Below, piece after piece: positions 55,740-63,782 of a stretch of DNA of 64,000 nucleotides. Numbering within the stretch: the first letter of the stretch is position 1; each line of letters begins with the position of its first letter. A model generated the notes under the pieces. That model made no database searches, was not told where the DNA came from, and worked only from the letters and a program-made list of their open reading frames with translations. This stretch comes from F23-D06 sp947165685 (GTDB lineage Bacteria > Bacteroidota > Bacteroidia > Bacteroidales > WCHB1-69), in assembly GCA_947165685.1 (NCBI GenBank), contig CAMVBK010000001.1, forward strand, positions 128,859 through 192,858, in the 5' to 3' direction. A program made the position numbers and the translations under genes.

Positions 55740-56104
55740 GTTAAAATCATGGCGACGTTTTTTATGAACAGAATTATTAACATTATTGATTTTCAATAAA
55801 TTACGTCTTTCTTGACACTCAAAGGCGTGCTTGATGAAAAGCATCAGTTCCTTTTCGTCTATACAATGGTTTCGCAGGTGTCTTGTTGGCTTGCGGTGTC
55901 GTTTTTTTTGACACAAATGTCTTAAAATTAGACACAATCTAAAAAAGTAACAAAGTATAACGACTTTATAATCAGTTAGATAAAAATCTGGCACATTTTT
56001 CGCCAATCCAACCACAAAACAACGATAAACATACTAAACATACTAAACATACTAAACTCACTAAACCCACTAAACTCACCATACTTTCAAAATCGCCTAA
56101 ACCA
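55740..56104. other. Gene-poor AT-rich spacer between nrdD leader and ABC operon
   Basis: About 365 bases. A minus-strand open frame runs through it into the riboswitch but has no start context, family likeness or normal composition, and is not called. Near 55908-55938 the motif GACACAAATGTC with a nearby AGACACAA is seen. From 56027 the AAACATACT word repeat begins. No promoter for the ABC operon could be fixed. Confidence 0.6.
56027..56080. repeat. AAACATACT-type 9-mer repeat before the ABC operon
   Basis: Six units: three AAACATACT, then AAACTCACT, AAACCCACT and AAACTCACC. It is the one word repeat of this window that lies upstream of a start with no stop codon just before it. Confidence 0.85.
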
Positions 56105-56770
56105 ATGATTAAACTCGAGAACATCAGCAAAAGCTTTCGCACCGAGACGGTGGAGACGAAAGCGCTACAGCAAGTGAATTTGGAGGTCCGGAAGGGCGAA
56201 TTCATAGCCATCATGGGCCCTTCCGGTTGCGGCAAGACCACTTTGCTCAACATCCTTGGCCTCCTCAACACACCTGACTCGGGCCGCTATTTCCTCGACG
56301 GCCGCGATGTGAGCGGTCTGCGCGAGCGCGACCGTCTGGCGTTGCGGCGCGGTGTCATCGGCTTCGTGTTCCAGAGTTTCAACCTCATCGACGACATGAC
56401 GGTCTTCGAGAACGTGGAGCTGCCGTTGCGCTACCTCGGTCTCGGCAAGTCGGAGCGTCGTGCGAAGGTCAACGAGGCCTTGGAGCGTATGAATATGATC
56501 CACCGGGCGAGCCACTACCCGCAGCAACTTTCGGGCGGGCAGCAGCAACGCGTCGCCGTGGCCCGGGCGGTCGTCTCCACCCCGAAGCTCATTCTCTGCG
56601 ACGAGCCCACCGGCAACCTCGACAGCCACAACGGCCTCGACGTCATGCACCTGCTCTGCGACCTCAACGCCGCTGGCACCACCATCGTCATGGTCACCCA
56701 CTCCGCCCACGATGCCGGCTTCGCGCACAGGATCGTGAAAATGTTGGACGGAACCGTAGTTAGTAGTTAG
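56105..56770 (+). CDS. ABC transporter ATPase, LolD/MacB type
   Basis: 221 residues. ATPase of a type VII (MacB/FtsX/LolCDE-like) ABC system. Walker A GPSGCGKT at 38-45, Q-loop FVFQSFNLIDDMTVFENVELPL, signature LSGGQQQRVAVARA (about 140-153), Walker B LILCDEPTGNLDS, H-loop VTHSAHD. The NLDS and YLGLGKSERR pattern is that of LolD/MacB ATPases. It leads an operon with two large permeases (56899, 59503). Such mechanotransmission systems move lipoproteins or peptides across the envelope without transporting through the membrane; substrate unknown here. The stop lies in a GTTAGTAGTTAG word repeat. Confidence 0.93.
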   Translation: MIKLENISKSFRTETVETKALQQVNLEVRKGEFIAIMGPSGCGKTTLLNILGLLNTPDSGRYFLDGRDVSGLRERDRLALRRGVIGFVFQSFNLIDDMTVFENVELPLRYLGLGKSERRAKVNEALERMNMIHRASHYPQQLSGGQQQRVAVARAVVSTPKLILCDEPTGNLDSHNGLDVMHLLCDLNAAGTTIVMVTHSAHDAGFAHRIVKMLDGTVVSS

Positions 56771-56814
56771 CAGTTGTAACGAAAAGCCCCATTATATTGA
56801 ACGTCATTCCAAAA

Positions 56815-56866
56815 GGGCTGAAAGCCCGAAGTATGCCAACCCAGGGTGAACGCAGTGAGCCCTGGG
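56815..56866. repeat. Two-hairpin intergenic element between ATPase and permease genes
   Basis: GGGCT-GAA-AGCCC (56815-56827) and CCCAGGG (56840-56846) with CCCTGGG (56860-56866). An open frame crosses it in phase with the permease gene but only translates the hairpins. Confidence 0.75.
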
Positions 56867-56898
56867 ATAGTCAAGAACCCAAACCACAACCCAAGAAT

Positions 56899-59421
56899 AT
56901 GAAACAAACCCCAAAAATCCTCAACATCCTCGGCCTCGCCGTGGCTATCGCCGCCTTCATGGTGGTGGCGATGCTAAGATACTATGACCTCCGGTACGAC
57001 AAGTCGTATCCCGGCGCCGACCGCATCTACTCGGTGTGGCTCATGAGCTTCCATGAATTCAGTAACGGAACTCAAGAGTTGTCTTTGATGGCTACCAATA
57101 CAGACTTTAAGATGCTTACGGGAGTCTCTCTGGATGACCCTGCCAAGACACAGCCTTCCGTGCTGCCCTTCGAAGAGATGGCGGAGGCTTGCATCATGAG
57201 CGGTTACGGTGGAGGCTGGAAACGGGTGGCAGCGGAAAACGGTACCTCGTTCGACACGATTTCGAAAATACAGATGACCATACCGTCCTACTTCCCCTTC
57301 TTCGGCATAGACATTAAAGAGGGAAGTTTGGAGAAATTTACTGACTTTAGAAATGCGGTGATTTCCAGTCGATTAGCAAAGATTCTGTTTCCTCATGGAA
57401 GTGCCGTTGGGCAGCGGATTGTTTTGAGTTCTGAGAAAGAGTCCTACCATTCTGTCCCCTGTCCTTCGCTCGATACGCTTACCGTTATTGCCGTTTTCAA
57501 GGATCTGCCGCAGAACAGTTCCCTGTACGACTATGATGTGGTGCGACATTATCCTCCTGGCAAATTCGCTGGAGATGTCTATGTGAAAGTGAAGGATACA
57601 ACCATGGTTAATATCTTGAAAAACAAGATGTTGAATTGCTATCAAACGGCATATCACAATTTTTGGGACAATGTTGACACCACGGGCGACGAGGTTTTAA
57701 GTCAAGCGGAATATGATTTAAAGTATAAAGATGCGCCGAATAAAATCGACGATGTAAGATTGTCTTCTTTGCACGATGACTATCATTCACCCAACAATTT
57801 CTGGAATTTTGAGGCCAAGCAGTTCACAACGATGTCCAAAGCGTTGAGCATATTCGGCATCGTGCTGTTGCTGCTCGCCTTCCTGAACTTCACCAACTAC
57901 GCGGTGGCCACCGTGCCGATGTTCCTGCGCAAGACGAACATCCGCAAGATCGAGGGTTGCTCCAACGCGCAGTTGCGGTGGGAGATGTTCGGGCGGTTCC
58001 TCCTCTCCGCCGTTATCGCTTTCCTCTTCGCGTTGGTCATCGTGGAGGTGTGCGCCCGCACGAAGGCGATTCCGTTCGTGACCATCAGTCTGAAGCTGGC
58101 GGACAATATGCCTGTGGTATGGCTTTCCGCCGCCGTCACCCTCTTGGTGGCCGTGGTCGCCTCGCTCTATCCGGTCTTCTACACTACCGCCGCCACCAAC
58201 ATCGATTCGGCGTTGAAGAGTCAGCTCGCCACCCCGCAGAAATACGGCAAGTGGCGCAAAGTGCTGCTTCGCATGCAGACCACCCCGGCCTCTGTGGTGC
58301 AGTTCTACGCCTCGTTCGTCATCATCCTCTTCATGACATTGGTTTTTGTGCAGAACTATCGGATGAAAACCGCCGATGTGGGCTTTGAAACGGAGAATAT
58401 CTATGTGGCTCAACTTCAGAAACCAAATCTGCCGACTTCTGACGGATATCTGAAGTATCAAGAGGATTTTCAGTATAAACATTTGGACTCTTTGAAGGGT
58501 GAATGGAGAAAGTTGGGGACGATTGCGGACGTTACTTGGGCGGAGACTCCTGTGCTCGGATTTGGAAAAATGTATGGTACTTTGGGACTTCAAATCGGGG
58601 ATGAAAGGATAATCATCCACGACCGCACCGTCTCAGCCAATTTCTTCCGATTTTTTGGCATCAAAATGGTGGAAGGCAAGGACTTTGAAGAAGATAGTGT
58701 CAAATCCCGTACGGGCAGAATCATCAACGAAGCTGCGCTGAAACTGACGAAGCAGTGGGATACAGACTCAAACAGAACGAAAGCAGGTGTCATCGGTGTT
58801 GTGCAAGATTTTCACAATATGCCGCTCATCGACGAGATTGACCCATGCATCTATCTTGCGAAAGGCAATTCCGAGCTTGTATGGGATTGTCCATATATTT
58901 ATATCAAATTGAAAGACGCTAACAAACAAGATTTGGATACGTCTTTGATAAGCCAGATGAACACCGTTTGTGCTCGTTGGGGACATCTGAGCCCGTTCAC
59001 CTCGCTGAAGGATGTCATCGACAAAGAATACCAGAAGGAGGACGACTTCGCCAAACTGATGGCGCTGTTCGGGCTGGTCACCTTGTTCGTCACGCTCACC
59101 GGGCTGTTCGGCATGGTGATGTTGGACTGCATGTATCGTCGCCGCGAGCTGGCTTTGCGTCGCGTCTATGGCGCCTCTACCGGAAACCAGCTCTGGAAGA
59201 TGCTCCGCAACCAGCTCATTATCTGCATCGTCTGTTTCGCCGCCGCCGCGCCCCTTGCTGTCGGTCTCTTCCACAAGTGGCAGCAGCACTTCGCCTTCAA
59301 GAGCGGCATCCCCGTCTGGGTCTTTATCGCCGTCTTCCTCACCGTCACCCTCCTCGCACTGGCCATCACAGCGTGGCAGACGTTGCGGACGTTGCGGGAG
59401 GAACCTGTTCTTAGCCTTTAG
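56899..59421 (+). CDS. MacB/FtsX-like ABC transporter permease 1
   Basis: 840 residues. Start at 56899 (MKQTPKILNILGLAVAIAAF); the in-frame extension to 56797 is repeat DNA. Topology is that of Bacteroidota FtsX-like permeases: first helix at 7-28, a large periplasmic MacB_PCD-like domain (about 30-310), three helices of a first FtsX unit (about 320-480), a second periplasmic domain and helices at about 510 and 710-835. Motif ALRRVYGASTGNQLWKMLRNQ is the cytoplasmic coupling helix contacting the ATPase. Its first 35 coding bases (56908-56942) are identical to those of permease 2. No membrane-fusion or TolC gene is nearby. Confidence 0.88.
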   Translation: MKQTPKILNILGLAVAIAAFMVVAMLRYYDLRYDKSYPGADRIYSVWLMSFHEFSNGTQELSLMATNTDFKMLTGVSLDDPAKTQPSVLPFEEMAEACIMSGYGGGWKRVAAENGTSFDTISKIQMTIPSYFPFFGIDIKEGSLEKFTDFRNAVISSRLAKILFPHGSAVGQRIVLSSEKESYHSVPCPSLDTLTVIAVFKDLPQNSSLYDYDVVRHYPPGKFAGDVYVKVKDTTMVNILKNKMLNCYQTAYHNFWDNVDTTGDEVLSQAEYDLKYKDAPNKIDDVRLSSLHDDYHSPNNFWNFEAKQFTTMSKALSIFGIVLLLLAFLNFTNYAVATVPMFLRKTNIRKIEGCSNAQLRWEMFGRFLLSAVIAFLFALVIVEVCARTKAIPFVTISLKLADNMPVVWLSAAVTLLVAVVASLYPVFYTTAATNIDSALKSQLATPQKYGKWRKVLLRMQTTPASVVQFYASFVIILFMTLVFVQNYRMKTADVGFETENIYVAQLQKPNLPTSDGYLKYQEDFQYKHLDSLKGEWRKLGTIADVTWAETPVLGFGKMYGTLGLQIGDERIIIHDRTVSANFFRFFGIKMVEGKDFEEDSVKSRTGRIINEAALKLTKQWDTDSNRTKAGVIGVVQDFHNMPLIDEIDPCIYLAKGNSELVWDCPYIYIKLKDANKQDLDTSLISQMNTVCARWGHLSPFTSLKDVIDKEYQKEDDFAKLMALFGLVTLFVTLTGLFGMVMLDCMYRRRELALRRVYGASTGNQLWKMLRNQLIICIVCFAAAAPLAVGLFHKWQQHFAFKSGIPVWVFIAVFLTVTLLALAITAWQTLRTLREEPVLSL

Positions 59422-59464
59422 CTATTGGCTTTTGGCTATTAGCTTGTCAGCCAAAAGCCAATAG
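59422..59464. repeat. Long perfect hairpin between the two permease genes
   Basis: Sixteen-base arms CTATTGGCTTTTGGCT (59422-59437) and its exact complement (59449-59464), 11-base loop, beginning right at the stop codon of permease 1 (last base 59421). The arms themselves are made of GGCTATT-like words. No U-run, so attenuation or mRNA protection is more likely than termination. Confidence 0.88.
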
Positions 59465-59502
59465 CCAATAGCCGAATCGAAAAAATCACAATAAAACATA
59501 TT

Positions 59503-62115
59503 ATGAAAACCACCCCGAAAACCCCAAAAATCCTCAACATCCTCGGCCTCGCCGTTGCCCTGGCCGTCTTTATGATCCTCATGGCGCAGGTCCGCTACGA
59601 CCGCCGCTACAACCGCTGCCTCGCGGACTCCGAACGGATGTACCGCATGGAGGAGAACGGTCTCGGACAGGGATACTCCCACTGGATAAGGGACAGCGAC
59701 ATAACCGATTACCTTGACAGTCTCGACGAGGTGGAGTCCGTCTGTCAGCTTTCCGATTTGGATTACAACTACAAGTTGGAACATCCTGTTGAGGGAGTGG
59801 GAAGCCTGTCGAATATAACACTCTATGACACGCTCTTCTTCGACTTTTTCGGATTCCAGTGCGTTGAGGGTGCGTTCAGCGAGCTGGATGACGATGAAGA
59901 GGTCGTGGTGCCCGAGTCGTTGGCCAAGAAACTTTTCCCAAAAGAGAGTCCTGTCGGGAAAACACTTTCCTTGCGAGACAGAGACAGGGGCAAAGACACC
60001 ATTCTGCATCGAAAAGTCGTGGCTGTTTACAAGGATATGCCAGCGAACAATACTTTCGGCAACCCGCTGATTCTCATTAAAATGCCCCGCTGGGAATATA
60101 AAGCGGTGAAAGTCGATCAGGATTCGATTCAGGCGTTGTGGGACGGTCCCGGGAAATGTCAAGCGATGGTCTGGGACATTGAGGGTCCGGAAGATTCTCT
60201 ATTCGCTAATGCTGAGCTTTACGGAGAGTCGTCGGAATCCGATCCGATTTCGCTCTCGGCCAGCAGTTACCAAGCGACGGGAGAACCTGAGTATAAAGAC
60301 GTAACGCTTAGGGCCTCCTGCGATTCAACCAAACCTGCACCCGTGATGGCGAAGCGCGTATGGAAAGATTATCGCTGGGGCTCCATCTATTGCAAACTGA
60401 AGCCCGGCACAAACCCTGACACATTGGCTGCTATGTTGAAGGCTAAGTTCTACACCGAAAAAATGTGGAATTTTGCCCCGTCGGATGTGCGGTTGGTGGC
60501 CGCCAAAGACTTCCATTTCGAGCCCGATGCCGTACGTGGTGGAAATCCCGATGCGGTGAGCCGTTTCGTGACCAACTGCCTGTCGGGCATCGCGTGGGCG
60601 GTTCTCCTCATCGCCTTCCTCAACTTCGCCAACTTCGCCATCGCGGAAGCGCCCCTGCGGATGCGCCGTGTGAACACCCGCAAGGTGCTCGGCGAGTCGG
60701 ACGGCAGAATTTGGTGGTCGATGGCGAAAGGCTACGTCATCCTTTCGCTCGTAGCCTTCCTCATCGCCTTCCTCGTCTTTCTGCTCTGCACCCGCTTGCC
60801 GGAAATCCCGATGCTGACCGCCCCCGTCACCTTGTCCGGCAATCTCTCTATCATCTTAACTACCTTATTGTTGTCCATCGTTGTCGGCGTTGTCGTTTCC
60901 ATCTACCCCGCCCGCATGGTCACCGTTGTTTCCCCGGATGTCGCGCTGAAGGGCAGCTACGGCTTCTCGAAGACGGGGATTCGGTTGCGCACGCTCTTCA
61001 TCGGGTTGCAATTCTTCCTCGCCTCCGTCATACTGACCTGCACGCTGTATGTCGCTGTCCAAAACCGTTACCTCAAGCAGTATGACATGGGCTTCCTGAC
61101 GCATAACATTCTGAACTACACTGCGGATATTCGTTGGACGGACAGCATACCGTCATATATCCATGCGGTTGGACAACTGCCTGGTGTCGAAGATATAACG
61201 GCGGCATCGTGCAACATCGTTCGCAATTCCGGCTACGTGTTGTATGGGGAAATGCTCAAAGATCCTGATAGCGAAAAGGAACAGAAAGTCGAGTTCAATT
61301 GCATGCAGGTGAGCCCCAATTTTATGGAGTTCTTCGGGATACGGATGAGTGATGGAAGTACGTTCAAGAATTGCGAGATGACTAAGAATCAGCGCTATAT
61401 CATCTTCAATAAGAAGGCCCAAAACCTTTATCATTTGCATTTGAATTGGTATTACGAGGGAATGTTTGACGTCTCGCGGACAACGCTCATCGGCATTGCG
61501 GAGGACTTCCATTTCCGTCCGCTGTTCGACACCATCCAGCCGTTGGGCATAGAGGTCGGGAAATACGGTCAGGTGTTGCGCCAATTCTTCATCAAGTACG
61601 AAGAGGGTGCCGACACTGCCGCGCTGATTCGGGAAATCCGCCGCATTTCGGGCGAATACGGTCACGAAACCGATTTGGAAATCAGCACGTTGGACGACGA
61701 CATCGCGGGCTTCTACGAAAAGGAGGCGGGCCTCTCGAAGGGGATGTTCATCCTCTGCGGCATCGCGGTGCTGCTCGCGCTGACGGGCGTGACGGGGATG
61801 CTGCTGTTGGAGATGACCTACCGCCGTCCCGAGTTGGGCTTGCGGCAGATCTTCGGTTCCTCCACGGGACAGCTGCTTGCCCGCGCCAACGGCAAGTACG
61901 CCCTCGTCTGCACCGTCGCCTTCCTGCTCTCCGTGCCCGTCAGCCTCCTGCTGCTCCGCCAGTGGCTGAAGCTCTTCGTCGCCCACGCCCCCATCGCCGT
62001 CTGGCTCTTCCTCCTCGCGTACGTCATCCTATTGGTACTCACGGCGTTAGTCGTCACGGTGCAGTCGGCGCTGTCGCTGCGGTTCGAGCCGGTGGACACG
62101 GTACGGGATAATTGA
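59503..62115 (+). CDS. MacB/FtsX-like ABC transporter permease 2
   Basis: 870 residues, paralog of permease 1. Start MKTTPKTPKILNILGLAVAL, with first helix at about 10-28, a periplasmic MacB_PCD-like domain (30-355, KLFPKESPVGKTLSLRD), FtsX helices (about 365-500: ANFAIAEAPLRMRRVNTRKVLGES is the first coupling motif, split over a turn), second periplasmic domain (about 530-745) and closing helices (750-865) with RPELGLRQIFGSSTGQLLARANGKY as second coupling motif. The two permeases plus the one ATPase would make a heterodimeric MacB-type complex. Followed by a GATAATG word repeat and a palindrome. Confidence 0.88.
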   Translation: MKTTPKTPKILNILGLAVALAVFMILMAQVRYDRRYNRCLADSERMYRMEENGLGQGYSHWIRDSDITDYLDSLDEVESVCQLSDLDYNYKLEHPVEGVGSLSNITLYDTLFFDFFGFQCVEGAFSELDDDEEVVVPESLAKKLFPKESPVGKTLSLRDRDRGKDTILHRKVVAVYKDMPANNTFGNPLILIKMPRWEYKAVKVDQDSIQALWDGPGKCQAMVWDIEGPEDSLFANAELYGESSESDPISLSASSYQATGEPEYKDVTLRASCDSTKPAPVMAKRVWKDYRWGSIYCKLKPGTNPDTLAAMLKAKFYTEKMWNFAPSDVRLVAAKDFHFEPDAVRGGNPDAVSRFVTNCLSGIAWAVLLIAFLNFANFAIAEAPLRMRRVNTRKVLGESDGRIWWSMAKGYVILSLVAFLIAFLVFLLCTRLPEIPMLTAPVTLSGNLSIILTTLLLSIVVGVVVSIYPARMVTVVSPDVALKGSYGFSKTGIRLRTLFIGLQFFLASVILTCTLYVAVQNRYLKQYDMGFLTHNILNYTADIRWTDSIPSYIHAVGQLPGVEDITAASCNIVRNSGYVLYGEMLKDPDSEKEQKVEFNCMQVSPNFMEFFGIRMSDGSTFKNCEMTKNQRYIIFNKKAQNLYHLHLNWYYEGMFDVSRTTLIGIAEDFHFRPLFDTIQPLGIEVGKYGQVLRQFFIKYEEGADTAALIREIRRISGEYGHETDLEISTLDDDIAGFYEKEAGLSKGMFILCGIAVLLALTGVTGMLLLEMTYRRPELGLRQIFGSSTGQLLARANGKYALVCTVAFLLSVPVSLLLLRQWLKLFVAHAPIAVWLFLLAYVILLVLTALVVTVQSALSLRFEPVDTVRDN

Positions 62116-62135
62116 TAATGGATAATGGATAATTG
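62108..62135. repeat. GATAATTGATAATG word repeat over the permease 2 stop
   Basis: Four near units (GATAATT, GATAATG, GATAATG, GATAATT); the TAA stop at 62113-62115 starts inside the first. Confidence 0.7.
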
Positions 62136-62149
62136 TGGGGAATCGGACT

Positions 62150-62173
62150 GTAGAGGGCGTATCGCATACGCCC
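62150..62173. repeat. Inverted repeat related to the GTAGAGACG family
   Basis: TGTAGA-like start at 62150, then GGGCGTAT-CGC-ATACGCCC (62155-62173, perfect eight-base arms). The GTAGAG opening matches the family at 4342 and 46738; the right outer arm is lost. Confidence 0.55.
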
Positions 62174-62260
62174 GATGAAAAAAAACATACAACCACCCAA
62201 GATTTCCGTCAAAAACTACGTTCATATCTATAGAAACCTTTCATCAAAACCTTAACCGTT

Positions 62261-63145
62261 ATGAGAAAAATAACCTTGACCATCCTTTTCATCGCCGCAG
62301 TGGCGGCAACTTGGGCGCAGAAGCCTGACAAGAAAACCGTGAAATTGGAGAAACAGCTTGTGGGGACTTTCGTGGAAATTCCCTCGGTGCATTACACCGA
62401 GTACATCCGCGACACGAACATGGAAGTGTACGCGTCTCAGGAAATCACGCTGGCGGGATTCCGCATGTTGGAAACGGAGGTGTCCAACAAGGTGTATGAC
62501 GCCTTTCTGGAGGATTTGAAAGCACAGGGCCGGATGAAGGATTACGAGTCGGCCCGTGTCCATAACGAGGGCTGGGCTCCCTGGTTGGACAGACCTGTTG
62601 ACGAGTTCCTGCAAAATCAGGGAGACTGGGCACCGGTTTATGCCAATTGCCCGGTGGTGAACATCAGCTACGAAAGCGCACAACTGTTTTGCCAGTGGCT
62701 GAATGAGAAGATAGCAAGTCCGGAGTGGGAATATATGCTGCCTACTCGAGAACAATGGCGGGGTGCGGCATGCTGTGGAGACCCGATGGCATCCTATTCT
62801 AATGGTTCTCCATTTCTTGAAACCATTTATAAAAAACCCAGATATAACTATTGGCATGTCCCCGAAATGTATATCTCCCGCACGGACGATGGGTACAAGG
62901 TGATGGGTCTTTGGTCCGTAAAATATCATATTCCCCCCACAGTGCCGGTAAAGACATACTACCGTAATGCCTACGGTCTCTACAACATGTGCGGCAACGC
63001 GGCGGAGATGGTTGATGAGCGCGGCGTCGCGATCGGCGGCAGCTGGTACGACCCCGGCTACGACATCCGCATCGACAGCGAGAAACCCTACAACGGTCCG
63101 TCCCCGCTGATCGGCTTCCGGGTGATTGCGGTAAGGAAGAAATAA
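62261..63145 (+). CDS. Secreted SUMF1/formylglycine-generating-enzyme-like protein
   Basis: 294 residues. Signal peptide MRKITLTILFIAAVAATWAQ, then the SUMF1 fold: FRMLETEVSNKVYDAFL, CPVVNISYESAQLFCQWLN, LPTREQWRGAA, YGLYNMCGNAAEMVDERGVAIGGSWYDPG and LIGFRVIAVRK at the end. In catalytic formylglycine enzymes the segment after GN reads V-x-E-W with nearby Cys; here it reads NAAEMVDERG and the paired catalytic cysteines are not where expected, so a structural or sugar-binding role, as in GldJ/GldK-type proteins, is more likely. The start codon sits in AACCGTTATGA, a leader shared with the gene at 63783. Confidence 0.78.
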   Translation: MRKITLTILFIAAVAATWAQKPDKKTVKLEKQLVGTFVEIPSVHYTEYIRDTNMEVYASQEITLAGFRMLETEVSNKVYDAFLEDLKAQGRMKDYESARVHNEGWAPWLDRPVDEFLQNQGDWAPVYANCPVVNISYESAQLFCQWLNEKIASPEWEYMLPTREQWRGAACCGDPMASYSNGSPFLETIYKKPRYNYWHVPEMYISRTDDGYKVMGLWSVKYHIPPTVPVKTYYRNAYGLYNMCGNAAEMVDERGVAIGGSWYDPGYDIRIDSEKPYNGPSPLIGFRVIAVRKK

Positions 63146-63163
63146 AAAGAAATTTATAGATTA

Positions 63164-63195
63164 TTGATTTTTGGCTTTGTTTTTTTGTATTTTTG
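63164..63195 (+). promoter_or_regulatory. Promoter of the hicAB pair
   Basis: TTG (63164-63166), a 21-base spacer, TATTTTTG (63188-63195), then CACCG and AAAA. Transcription should start near 63202, about 20 bases before hicA. Confidence 0.65.
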
Positions 63196-63220
63196 CACCG
63201 TGAAAATAAATATGAAAATC

Positions 63221-63409
63221 ATGAAGACAACTGAATTACGGAAGAAGCTGCTTGATTCGGGATGTTCCCTGGTCAGACATGGTGCCAATCACGATATATG
63301 GTATAGTCCAATCACACAAAGGCGTTTTCCGATACCACGCCATACTGCAAAAGAAGTGGCTTCAGGAACATTAAAAGATATTGCGAAAAAATCAGGTGTT
63401 GCATTGTAA
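63221..63409 (+). CDS. hicA: HicA-family toxin
   Basis: 62 residues, the usual HicA size. HicA is a dsRNA-binding-like mRNA interferase blocked by HicB. Seen: TTELRKKLLDSGCSLVRHGANHDIW with the active-site His in RHGANH, then RFPIPRHTAKEVASGTLKDIAKKSG. Start at 63221 (MKTTEL) chosen to fit the family length; ATG 63212 also fits the promoter. hicB follows after ten bases. Mobile-type toxin-antitoxin modules are often lately acquired; no flanking integrase or repeat is seen. Confidence 0.93.
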   Translation: MKTTELRKKLLDSGCSLVRHGANHDIWYSPITQRRFPIPRHTAKEVASGTLKDIAKKSGVAL

Positions 63410-63419
63410 TACAAAGAAT

Positions 63420-63722
63420 ATGAAAACCGAAAAAGTGATAATAGAAGTAAGCACGGACGGACTCTATTCCGCCTATATGCCCTCTGACGACTATGGTTTC
63501 GGGCTTGCCGGGTATGGTGAGACGGAAAAGGAGGCCATAGATGATTTTTATGCGGCTGTTTCGGAAATGAAGGAACTCGAAGAAGCTGACGGACGGACGT
63601 TTCCGGATTTGCAGTTCCAGTTCGAACATGCTGTCGGGTATGTTGTCCCTGAATCAGCTTCTTATTTTGTGGCGGAGGATTCTGAAGGGTACAATGAGGA
63701 TAAATCGGAAGCCAGGCAATGA
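63420..63722 (+). CDS. hicB: HicB-family antitoxin
   Basis: 100 residues. N-terminal partial RNase H-like fold that binds HicA: VIIEVSTDGLYSAYMPSDDYGFGLAGYGETEKEAIDDFYAAVSEM, split in the family as ISYxxDG and GYGxTxEEA. The C-terminus (PESASYFVAEDSEGYNEDK) is acidic and lacks an evident helix-turn-helix, so DNA-binding autoregulation may use another surface. Start at 63420 (MKTEKV), ten bases after the hicA stop; the frame reaching into hicA is rejected. Confidence 0.88.
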   Translation: MKTEKVIIEVSTDGLYSAYMPSDDYGFGLAGYGETEKEAIDDFYAAVSEMKELEEADGRTFPDLQFQFEHAVGYVVPESASYFVAEDSEGYNEDKSEARQ

Positions 63723-63782
63723 TGCGCCGGTCAACTTTACTTTCTGGACATATAATTCAGCGACACCAAAACCTCAACCGTT

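Noticed and set aside
55602..56015. Minus-strand open frame of 137 codons upstream of nrdD
   Set aside because: Overlaps the cobalamin riboswitch and promoter, and shows no family likeness or start context.
56797..56898. N-terminal extension of permease 1
   Set aside because: Only translates the two-hairpin element; the paralogous permease begins at the position matching 56899.
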